From: Dehalococcoidia bacterium
Lineage (GTDB): Bacteria > Chloroflexota > Dehalococcoidia > UBA3495
NCBI GenBank assembly: GCA_002730485.1
Contig: PCAH01000079.1
Location: forward strand, 1-15,485
Reading direction: 5' to 3'
Length of the DNA stretch: 15,485 bases
Both the position numbers and the translations under genes were made by a program. The notes below the pieces were generated by a model. It searched no databases and was not told the origin of the DNA. It worked only from the letters and a program-made list of their open reading frames with translations. This document shows positions 1 to 6,730 of this stretch, piece by piece. Numbering within the stretch: position 1 is the first letter of the stretch; every line of letters begins with the position of its first letter.

Positions 1-207
1 AACCTAATCCTTAATATGATTTGGAGTTCACATAACACTTGCGGAGTACATTCGAAATGCCGCCGCAGCAAGATGAGATGCAAGTCTCTATTAAAAGAAT
101 CAAAGCGATGAATGGATATTACTCTGAATATGTTGCCATGCGTTTTACCAGCCAGAAATACCTGCCAATCACTCACCTTGAGACGCTGAATAGCGGAATA
201 TTTTCAC
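1..207. other. Non-coding or unassigned AT-rich left edge
   Basis: I see no supportable gene here. A plus-strand frame opens at a TTG near position 39, but it runs straight through the terminator hairpin and then antisense to the 97-residue gene, so it is not credible. A minus-strand frame is open from about 200 to the window edge but has no recognisable motif, a poor start and AT-rich codons. There is no tRNA or rRNA signature. Confidence 0.5.
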
Positions 208-277
208 TGACTAACTTTGGTAAAAAGAAAGCCCCCTGCCGGTCAGCAGGGGGCTTTCTTTTTACCAAAGTTAGTCA
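208..277. terminator. Bidirectional Rho-independent terminator, 32-bp perfect inverted repeat
   Basis: The left arm (208-239) and right arm (246-277) are perfectly complementary over 32 bp around a 6-nt loop (CGGTCA). The inner stem is GC-rich (GCCCCCTGC / GCAGGGGGC). It is flanked by A-rich then T-rich tracts (AAAAAGAAAG and CTTTCTTTTT), so a U-rich tail is present in either direction. On the minus strand it lies 17 nt past the stop of the 97-residue gene and would end the typA-NIPSNAP-97-residue transcript. The complementarity continues about 10 bp beyond the A/T tracts, which is longer than a minimal terminator needs. Confidence 0.85.
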
Positions 278-293
278 CGGCCTCCAGAGCCAA

Positions 294-587
294 CTACACC
301 GGCCACGGCTTGGATTCTTCCGGTGGCGGCGGAGCATCCGCTGGTGCGGGCTCCAACCAGTCTTCAGAAATCGTCTCCGTAATACCGTTATCCACAGTAA
401 CGTAATATTCCGGCGGAGTATCCGGTTCTCGCTCCAGAAAGGTGCCGGTCCAGTCTTGAAACAGCTGCGGCGCGATTATCGCCAAAGACCCTTTAGCGCC
501 CTCTGATGGTGGCCTAAAGTGCCCCCCGTCTCGGAGCTTTATCAGCACCCGCTGATCGACTTTATAGATATGATGCCTTATAACCAT
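294..587 (-). CDS. Hypothetical 97-residue protein with proline-rich tail
   Basis: I do not recognise this family. The first 75 residues look like a compact beta-rich domain: it opens with YKVDQRVLIKLRDG, and a later strand-turn-strand stretch contains YYVTVDNGITETISEDWLEP. This is the style of small SH3-like barrels, but that is a guess from pattern only. The last 20 residues are proline- and glutamate-rich (APADAPPPPEE) and probably disordered. There is no signal peptide or membrane segment, so it should be cytoplasmic. It starts at ATG with only a weak purine-rich ribosome site upstream. It begins 46 nt after the NIPSNAP stop on the same strand and ends just before the strong terminator, so it is probably the last gene of that transcript. 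Function unknown. Confidence 0.7.
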   Translation of the reverse strand: MVIRHHIYKVDQRVLIKLRDGGHFRPPSEGAKGSLAIIAPQLFQDWTGTFLEREPDTPPEYYVTVDNGITETISEDWLEPAPADAPPPPEESKPWPV

Positions 588-633
588 GAGTCCGCCTCAT
601 CGGGCTTTCATTTGGTTGCCGGTGCAATGGTTC

Positions 634-1245
634 CTAATGCATGGGCGAGAAGCTGGAAGGCACCATAATCTTGTTCTCCTGGCGAATCATGCCAGGTGCG
701 CCAGAAGGCCAACCTTCGATCTTGGTACCGCGAACCTCGTCCCGATGAGCCAGGTCCTTGTAAGGCCAAACGTGCATCCAGCGGTTCAAGCCACCAAATT
801 CAGTGTACATTCCAGCGGCTAGCGGGGAATACTTCTCCCGATTCTCAATCGCAGCTCCCCAGCGCTCTAGCAACCCAGGTATCGAACCAGGCTCGTAGGT
901 GTAGGTGCGCATCTCGTAGATTCCGCCAAGAGCTTGATCGCCGCCCATCGGCCTCATGAACGGAGCAGGGTGCCAAATCTCAGAGTTCATGTTCAGGATG
1001 TTGCCGGGGGTGATCTTTGGCGGCCAGTTCGGGTCTTTACCAGCAGCAGCCCGGACCTTATCGCGCTCTGCCAAGTCTTCATAAGCCCACACGTGGATAA
1101 TCTGGTTTAAGGGGCCAATCTCTGTATGCCAGAAAGCGGCGATGGGTCCGTACTTCTCCCGATGGGGCAAGGCCTCAGCGAAAGCCTCTTCTGCCTGGGC
1201 GATGGCTCGGGGTTTCAAATCGTAGGTGCGTACTTCGTAGATCAT
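634..1245 (-). CDS. NIPSNAP family protein, two tandem domains
   Basis: The protein has two NIPSNAP-type (dimeric alpha+beta barrel) domains. The first covers about residues 1-103 (opens MIYEVRTYDLKP) and the second about 108-200 (opens GIYEMRTYTYEPG). The duplication is plain from the repeated block HVWAYEDLAERDKVR (51-65) and HVWPYKDLAHRDEVR (158-172). Bacterial NIPSNAP proteins are soluble and usually of unknown substrate. The fold is shared with ABM monooxygenases and they often sit near catabolic genes, so a role in small-molecule chemistry or binding is possible but unproven. The ATG is preceded by GGAG at a spacing of about 6 nt. A 13-bp palindrome, GGATAT-C-ATATCC (1295-1307), lies about 50 nt upstream of the start and could be a promoter or operator element. 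It lies 256 nt downstream of typA on the same strand, so it may have its own promoter. Confidence 0.9.
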   Translation of the reverse strand: MIYEVRTYDLKPRAIAQAEEAFAEALPHREKYGPIAAFWHTEIGPLNQIIHVWAYEDLAERDKVRAAAGKDPNWPPKITPGNILNMNSEIWHPAPFMRPMGGDQALGGIYEMRTYTYEPGSIPGLLERWGAAIENREKYSPLAAGMYTEFGGLNRWMHVWPYKDLAHRDEVRGTKIEGWPSGAPGMIRQENKIMVPSSFSPMH

Positions 1246-1470
1246 CTCGTTCTCCGTAGCAAATTATTTCTCATGCCTGCGCCGTTGATTCGGGGGATAT
1301 CATATCCTGCTGAACTTCCCAGCCGCCAGTGTACCAAATTCAGATGACCCTAACCGAACGAATAGACTCGAACTTTCATGCACATTATCCGACAGAAACA
1401 GGCTGTGCGATATGTCGAGGCACAAAAATACTGCTCTGAATGTTCGAGGCAGTATGTATCTGGGGCAGAC

Positions 1471-1493
1471 TATTTCCGGGATGACCGGAGATA
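1471..1493 (-). other. Hairpin just after typA stop
   Basis: A 9-bp stem with one G.U pair (TATTTCCGG / CCGGAGATA, 5-nt loop) starts 8 nt past the typA stop. No U run follows on the minus strand, so it is not a classical intrinsic terminator. It may be an attenuating or 3'-end-protecting hairpin, or chance. Confidence 0.3.
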
Positions 1494-1501
1494 TTTCGGG
1501 G

Positions 1502-3343
1502 TTAGTCCCTAGCGCGGGCGACTCCGTCGCGGCGGACACGCTTGCGGTCTAGAGCCGAGAGAGCCATTTTCCGAAGTCGATAACTCTGGGGTGTCACCTC
1601 CAGAAGTTCATCGTCGGAGATGAATTCCAGGGCCTCTTCCAGGCTCATATTGACGGTGGCGTTTAGCCGTTTTGCCACGTCAGCCGTGGACGAACGCATG
1701 TTGGTCAGCTTCTTCTCTTTACAGACATTGATCTCAATGTCACCTTCGCGACGGTGGGAGCCGACGATCATACCTTCATAAACCTGGGTACCCGGGTCGA
1801 TGAAGGTATCGCCGCGTCCTTGCGCGTTGAGCAGACCGTAGGTTACAGCCATGCCCCGTTCTGAAGCTACCAGCACTCCACCGGGCTGGTCCTTGATCTC
1901 ACCTTCCATGGGCTCATAGGAGAAGAATCTGCTGTTCTTAACCCCGTCACCACGGCAGGTGCGAAGGAAGAAAGAGTTAAAGCCGATCAATCCACGGGTG
2001 GGAATCTTGTATTCCAGGTGAACGTATCCATTCTCGTCGTAACGCATGTCCCTAAGTTGGGCCAGACGTCCGGATAGGTACTCGGTAAGCGCACCCACGT
2101 ATTCGTCGTTGGTGCTGATGTTCAGTATCTCGTAGGGCTCGTGAATCTTACCGTCGATGACCTTGATCACTGGCTCAGGTTTTGAGACCTGGAACTCAAA
2201 TTGTTCTCGGCGCATGGTCTCAACCAAGATTGAGAGGTGCAGTTCGCCACGGCCCGCCACGACGAACACGTCAGAACTGGAGGTGGGTTCAACCTGAAGA
2301 CTCACATTGGTCCGCAACTCTCTAAAGAGGCGGTCACGTAGGTTTCTCGAGGTGCAATGCTCACCCTCTTTACCCATGAACGGCGAGGTGCTGACACCAA
2401 ATGTCATGCGTACCGTAGGCTCTTCGATATCGATGGAGGGCAGGGCTTCTGGTTCTTCAAGGGAAGCGATGGTATCCCCAATGGAGACACCCTCCGGTCC
2501 GGTCAGCGCGACGATGTCGCCGGCTTTGGCTTCCGGCACTTCAACACGTTCCATTCCCCGGTAGACGAAGATGCGCTCCAAAGGATGGGTGGACGACACG
2601 TTACAGCGACCCAACAAAGCCACCTGGTCACGAAGTTTCAGGGTTCCTCTGGTAATTCGGCCCACGGAGACCTGCCCCAGGTAGTTGTCGTAGTCCAAAG
2701 CTGCCACCAGCATCTGGAGGGGTCCGTCAGAGTCACCTGTAGGAGCCGGAACCGACTCAATGATAGCGTCAAACAAGGGGGACATGTCACTGCCCGGCTG
2801 GTCGGGGTCTAGGGTGGCGAAACCGGCCTTGGCCGAAGCGTAGATCACCGGAAACTCAAGCTGTTCAGCGGCGTGGGCAAGTTCCAAGAACAGGTCCTGG
2901 ACCATCTCAATAACTTCGACGACCCGAGATTCCGGTCGGTCTATCTTGTTGATCACCACCATGGGGACCACATTCTGGTCTAGCGCCTGGCGCAGTACGT
3001 AGGTGGTCTGGGGCATGGGGCCGTCAACGGCGTCCACCAGCAGCAGACAGCCGTCGGCCATATTCATGATTCGTTCTACCTCGCCGCTGAAGTCGGCGTG
3101 GCCAGGCGTGTCGATGATATTGATCCTGACCCCGTTGTAGGAAACGGATGCATTCTTGGCGAGAATCGTGATACCTCGCTCCCGTTCAAGGGGGTTGGTA
3201 TCCATTATCAATTCACCAACATCTTGGTTGGCTCGGAATACCTGGCCTTGTTTCAACAGGGCATCGACCAGGGTGGTCTTGCCATGGTCAACGTGGGCGA
3301 TGATGGCCAGGTTGCGAATGTCGGTGTTCTGTAAGTTACTCAA
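1502..3343 (-). CDS. typA: Translational GTPase TypA/BipA
   Basis: This is a ribosome-associated GTPase related to EF-G and LepA, involved in stress adaptation and 50S assembly in known bacteria; it acts in the cytoplasm. The GTPase domain is complete: G1 AHVDHGKT (16-23), switch I RERGITI (54-60), G3 DTPGH (78-82), G4 NKID (131-134) and G5 SAK (169-171). It is followed by domain II (about 200-300), the EF-G-like domains III and V with [12 protein letters not shown], and the BipA-specific C-terminal domain ([17 protein letters not shown]). At 613 residues it has the usual length. The start is TTG: translation from it gives the expected [11 protein letters not shown] lead-in, and GGAG sits 9 nt upstream. 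The nearby upstream ATG is out of frame. It is monocistronic or heads the transcript to NIPSNAP. No damage is visible. Confidence 0.97.
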   Translation of the reverse strand: MSNLQNTDIRNLAIIAHVDHGKTTLVDALLKQGQVFRANQDVGELIMDTNPLERERGITILAKNASVSYNGVRINIIDTPGHADFSGEVERIMNMADGCLLLVDAVDGPMPQTTYVLRQALDQNVVPMVVINKIDRPESRVVEVIEMVQDLFLELAHAAEQLEFPVIYASAKAGFATLDPDQPGSDMSPLFDAIIESVPAPTGDSDGPLQMLVAALDYDNYLGQVSVGRITRGTLKLRDQVALLGRCNVSSTHPLERIFVYRGMERVEVPEAKAGDIVALTGPEGVSIGDTIASLEEPEALPSIDIEEPTVRMTFGVSTSPFMGKEGEHCTSRNLRDRLFRELRTNVSLQVEPTSSSDVFVVAGRGELHLSILVETMRREQFEFQVSKPEPVIKVIDGKIHEPYEILNISTNDEYVGALTEYLSGRLAQLRDMRYDENGYVHLEYKIPTRGLIGFNSFFLRTCRGDGVKNSRFFSYEPMEGEIKDQPGGVLVASERGMAVTYGLLNAQGRGDTFIDPGTQVYEGMIVGSHRREGDIEINVCKEKKLTNMRSSTADVAKRLNATVNMSLEEALEFISDDELLEVTPQSYRLRKMALSALDRKRVRRDGVARARD

Positions 3344-3548
3344 ATCGATTTACTCCAGACACCATGATAGCATTCGAACGCGCTTACTGCTGGACTTTAC
3401 ATATTCTGTAACCAGCCTAATAATCCTCCATTAATTACATGATTCGTAGCTAGGATCCATCTAGTATGGCGAATAATATTGGTGGAAGAAACGATTTCGC
3501 AGTTCGTCAATAGTCTGCACCTGAGGTTTTTCAAACAAGGAAGGGCAA

Positions 3549-3703
3549 CTAGACGGCAATCAGGTCATTGGCCGTGCTGACTGGCTTCACGATACCGTCA
3601 AATCCCTTTCAGATGACCGCATCGCCCTGAGCTGAAGCTACGCCAAACAGTCCAGCCGAGAGCAGCAGCACAAAGAATGCGATAATCATTTACTCTGCTT
3701 CAT
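3549..3703 (-). pseudogene. Relic of a small secreted protein (frameshift plus in-frame TGA)
   Basis: An ATG at 3703 gives MKQSK and then TGA, and that stop overlaps (ATGA) a second ATG at 3689. The second frame reads MIIAFFVLLLSAGLFG then VASAQGDAVI before a TGA at 3611-3609. Past that TGA the same frame continues as KGFDGIVKPVSTANDLIAV to a TAG at 3551-3549. Joining the pieces gives a textbook Sec signal peptide: a basic n-region (MKQSK), a hydrophobic core, and an A-S-A cleavage site before Gln. A short mature part of about 25 residues would follow. One frameshift and one nonsense codon are needed, so a decayed gene is the simplest reading. The alternative is a real 26-residue hydrophobic peptide from the second ATG. 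Neither ATG has a strong ribosome site. The mature part is not recognised. Confidence 0.4.
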
Positions 3704-3871
3704 GGTTTCACTTGTCTGTTAGATGGGCCTATTTTCAAGAAATAAATCCCGGTTGCCGGATACATCAAAATGGCACGAACAGTCACGCGCACCTGTTAAT
3801 ATCGTCAGATAATCATACCCTTATCTCAAGCCGTTTTTCGCCGACGCACCTCACATGGCAATCACGGGGTG

Positions 3872-3880
3872 TGGCATAAT
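3872..3880 (+). promoter_or_regulatory. Extended -10 promoter for the DinB/molybdoenzyme/amidohydrolase block
   Basis: TGGCATAAT matches the extended -10 pattern TGnTATAAT with one mismatch. It lies 49 nt before the DinB ATG. No good -35 box is present at 16-18 nt upstream, as expected for extended -10 promoters. It is the only convincing promoter ahead of this plus-strand block. Confidence 0.4.
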
Positions 3881-3928
3881 CCTTTCTGAAAAAAGGGAGC
3901 CCAGTAAGTCGGCTGCTAGAAGGAGTGC

Positions 3929-4441
3929 ATGAATGCCGTAAGTTTCATCTCAAACTGCGTGGCTCAGGTGCATCTCAGGACAACGGCGACGCGCAAGGAC
4001 TTGAGCACTGAGCAACTGCTTCGGCGCCTGACTCCAGTCTCAAATAACATAGGCTTCGTCCACTGGCACGTTGTCCGTTTCGAGGACACCCGAATCACGA
4101 ACACAGGGAAATCGGGTGAAGACCTCTGGGTTACCGGCAACGGGCACAAAAAATTCGGTCAGCCAGTTACCACTCCGGACCAAGGCAACTGGATGGGCCT
4201 GCGCCAACTGGCCATACCCTCTCTGGAACCACCGGTTGAGTATGCCGAGGTCGTTCACCAGCGCACCTCCGACTACATCAACGGGTTATCATCTGAAGAC
4301 TTGGACAACTCTCCCGATGCTGCCCTCCCAGAAATTACGGTCACCGGGTCCTTGAGACACCTAGTCACCCACAAGAATCACCATCGCGGACAAAACAACT
4401 ACCTGTGCGGCCTTCAGGACGAGGCTTGGTACCTACCCTGA
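3929..4441 (+). CDS. DinB superfamily protein
   Basis: This is a four-helix-bundle DinB/YfiT-like protein. Members are metal-binding and some act as thiol-dependent (mycothiol or bacillithiol) transferases or hydrolases; most are uncharacterised. The family signature is visible: NIGFVHWHVVRFEDT (40-54) in helix 2 and THKNHHRGQ (147-155) near the C-terminus. This gives a likely metal triad H47, H148, H152. The length of 170 residues is normal and there is no membrane segment. The ribosome site AAGGAG is strong but only 3 nt from the ATG, shorter than ideal; the next ATG (3933) is out of frame and stops at once. Residues 32-35 read RRLT, where I would expect something like WRPT from memory of the family. 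It is the first gene of a plus-strand block, 63 nt before the molybdoenzyme gene. Substrate unknown. Confidence 0.85.
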   Translation: MNAVSFISNCVAQVHLRTTATRKDLSTEQLLRRLTPVSNNIGFVHWHVVRFEDTRITNTGKSGEDLWVTGNGHKKFGQPVTTPDQGNWMGLRQLAIPSLEPPVEYAEVVHQRTSDYINGLSSEDLDNSPDAALPEITVTGSLRHLVTHKNHHRGQNNYLCGLQDEAWYLP

Positions 4442-4504
4442 GGCACCGGCATCGTCCTGCCCTGATCACCAACACGCCAAACCGGCATATATACGGAGTA
4501 ATAC

Positions 4505-6727
4505 ATGGCCACCACCCAATCAGCCATTGGACAATCCATCACCAGGGAAGAAGGACTGGACAAGGTAACCGGAAAATCGGTCTACACAGCTGATATATCC
4601 TTGCCCGGCATGATCTGGGGCAAGGTTCTCCGCAGTCCCCATCCCTACGCCCGTATCATCAGTATCGACGCCTCCAAGGCGCTGGCATTGCCAGGGGTGC
4701 ACGCGGTGATCACCGGACGGGACGTACCGGAGACCAGAGTCGGCCGCCGCATAGTGGACATGCCGATCTTGGCCCAGGGCATGGTGCGGTTCGTTGGAGA
4801 GAAAGTAGCCGCTGTGGCCGCAGACAGCCGGGACATCTGCGACGAAGCAATCTTGCTCATAGATGTTGAGTACGAGGAACACGACCCTGTATTCGACGCC
4901 GAAGAAGCCATGGAGTCTTCCGCGCCCGACCTGCATCCCGACATGGAGTCCTACTCAGGACTGCCTCAGCCTCCATCCGGAATCAAAAACACCTTTGCTC
5001 ACATTACCTGGGAGAAGGGCGACATCGAACAAGGCTTCAAGGACGCCGACCTGATCTTTGAGCACTCCTTCAACGCCCAATTGATGCACCAAGCTTACAT
5101 CGAGCCCCACGCCTGCATAGTAGATGCTTCGGAAGGAGACCAAGTTAATATCTGGGCCAACAACAAAGACCCCTATACGCTGCGAGATCAGGTGTCTGCT
5201 GCCTGGGGCGTCCCCACGGAGAACATCGTGCTCCACCCCACCGCCATCGGCGGAGATTTCGGAGGAAAAGGCTCCTTCATGGACGTGCCGCTGTGCTACT
5301 ACCTTTCCAAATACTCGGGCCATCCGGTAAAGATGATCATGGACTACATACACGAACTGATGGCCGGCAACCCCCGTCATCCGGCGGTGATGACCATCAA
5401 GACCGGTGTGATGAAAGACGGCACCATCGTCGCCCGTCAGGCCAAGGCAGTATTCGACAGCGGGGCATACGGCGCCTTCAAGCCCAGGGTATACTTGGGC
5501 GGTGCCGACCACCTGTGCGGCGTCTACCGGATGCCCCACGCCAGGATCGACAGCTACACCGTCTACACCAATAACGTCCCCCGCGGCCACATGCGCAGCC
5601 CGGCCAAACCCCAAGTCGTCTTTGCAGTAGAGTCGCACATGGACATGATCGCCGAAGGACTGAGCATGAACGCCTATGAATTCCGGCTGAAGAACGTCAT
5701 GTGCGAAGGCGACGCCTCGCCCATCGGCCGCCACTGGGCACAGATAAAAGCAACTGAGACCCTTGAAGCGGCAGGCAAAGCGGCCAATGTTGGCCAACAG
5801 TTGCCAGCAAATACCGGAATCGGCATGGCCATGACCGACCTGGTGCAGGGCACGGGGCAGTTCGCCGCCAAGATCGGCCTATCAGAGGAAGGAAACCCGG
5901 AACTGCACATGGCCTTCTGGGACACCGGCACTGGATCCCACACCATACTGCGCCAGATGGTGGCCGAGGAACTGACGCTGGATACCGCAGATGTGCAGAT
6001 CGTTCTTGAGACAACTGCTAACATGCCCTTCAGCGCTGGCTCCGGCGGCAGTCGTGTGACCCTGTCAGCTGGCAAGGCGGTGGTCGCAGCGGCCGTAAAC
6101 CTACGCGAGAAGCTGGTGGAAGCTGCCTCACCTCTGCTCGATGCCCCGAAAGAGCAGGTGTCCTTGCAAAACGGACTATTAACGGCGGCAGGACGCAGCA
6201 TCACCATAGCCGAGGTTGTCGCCGCCACGGGAACAGAGTCGTTGACCGGAGAAGCTCACCAGACACCCGACGCTCCGGATTTGACCTCCTTCTGCACCCA
6301 GGTGGCCGAGGTACACGTCGATACAGAGACCGGTCAAATCACCATCAACAAGATCATCTCGGCCCACGACATCGGAGCCATACTGAACCCACTCAACCAC
6401 CAGGGCCAGGTAGAAGGCGGCATGATCCAGGGTCTAGGTTACGCCTTAATGGAAGAACTGGAGCTGGAGGACGGCCACATCTCCACCTTGAGCTTCGGCG
6501 ACTACAAGATTCCCACTTCAGCCGATGTCCCACCCATGGAAACAGTCCTGATCCAGGGTGACGCCGGCCCCGCTCCTTACGAAAGCAAAGGCATCGGAGA
6601 AAGCAGCAACATCCCAGTAGCCGGAGCCATAGCCAACGCTGTCTTCGACGCCGTAGGAGTCCGCATCACAGACCTGCCGGTAACCGCGGACAAGGTGCTG
6701 GCGGGGTTGCGGGAGTTGGATAAGTAG
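4505..6727 (+). CDS. Xanthine dehydrogenase-family molybdopterin-binding (large) subunit
   Basis: This is the catalytic subunit of a molybdenum hydroxylase, which inserts water-derived oxygen into an aldehyde, purine or N-heterocycle. The aldehyde-oxidase a/b hammerhead domain spans about residues 15-125 (RSPHPYARI 43-51, VRFVGEKVAAVAA 94-106). The Moco-binding domains follow, with EPHA (200-203), IGGDFGGKG (248-256), MRSPAKPQ (363-370), AGSGGSRVT and the C-terminal KGIGESS (695-701), whose E699 is the expected catalytic Glu. It lacks the CO-dehydrogenase loop AYRCSFR, so it is not form-I CoxL. At 740 residues it is slightly short but complete. GGAG lies about 7 nt before the ATG. These enzymes normally need an FeS small subunit and usually an FAD subunit; neither is encoded nearby. 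The amidohydrolase gene begins 3 nt after its stop, which implies coupled expression. Substrate not determinable. Confidence 0.93.
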   Translation: MATTQSAIGQSITREEGLDKVTGKSVYTADISLPGMIWGKVLRSPHPYARIISIDASKALALPGVHAVITGRDVPETRVGRRIVDMPILAQGMVRFVGEKVAAVAADSRDICDEAILLIDVEYEEHDPVFDAEEAMESSAPDLHPDMESYSGLPQPPSGIKNTFAHITWEKGDIEQGFKDADLIFEHSFNAQLMHQAYIEPHACIVDASEGDQVNIWANNKDPYTLRDQVSAAWGVPTENIVLHPTAIGGDFGGKGSFMDVPLCYYLSKYSGHPVKMIMDYIHELMAGNPRHPAVMTIKTGVMKDGTIVARQAKAVFDSGAYGAFKPRVYLGGADHLCGVYRMPHARIDSYTVYTNNVPRGHMRSPAKPQVVFAVESHMDMIAEGLSMNAYEFRLKNVMCEGDASPIGRHWAQIKATETLEAAGKAANVGQQLPANTGIGMAMTDLVQGTGQFAAKIGLSEEGNPELHMAFWDTGTGSHTILRQMVAEELTLDTADVQIVLETTANMPFSAGSGGSRVTLSAGKAVVAAAVNLREKLVEAASPLLDAPKEQVSLQNGLLTAAGRSITIAEVVAATGTESLTGEAHQTPDAPDLTSFCTQVAEVHVDTETGQITINKIISAHDIGAILNPLNHQGQVEGGMIQGLGYALMEELELEDGHISTLSFGDYKIPTSADVPPMETVLIQGDAGPAPYESKGIGESSNIPVAGAIANAVFDAVGVRITDLPVTADKVLAGLRELDK

Positions 6728-6730
6728 AAA

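Larger units (their letters stand above)
3344..3928. other. 585-base gap between typA and the DinB gene
   Basis: This divergent region must hold the typA promoter (minus strand, not confidently located) and the promoter of the plus-strand block (extended -10 at 3872-3880). It also contains a broken signal-peptide ORF on the minus strand (3549-3703). The rest (about 3440-3548 and 3704-3870) is AT-rich with stops in all frames. I see no RNA gene, IS remnant or strong terminator. Confidence 0.6.

Noticed and set aside
39..506. 155-codon plus-strand ORF from a TTG
   Set aside because: It runs through the terminator hairpin and then antisense to the 97-residue gene; there is no ribosome site or recognisable domain.
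1378..1512. 44-codon plus-strand ORF with a CSEC motif (YCSECSRQY)
   Set aside because: It has only one CxxC, no ribosome site, and overlaps the typA 3' end; too short to support.
4955..5797. 280-codon minus-strand ORF
   Set aside because: It is a shadow of the molybdoenzyme gene; low-complexity Val/Gly/His composition is typical of antisense frames in GC-rich genes.
4505..6727. Carbon monoxide dehydrogenase large subunit (coxL)
   Set aside because: The diagnostic AYRCSFR loop of form-I CoxL is absent, and the small and medium subunits are not adjacent.
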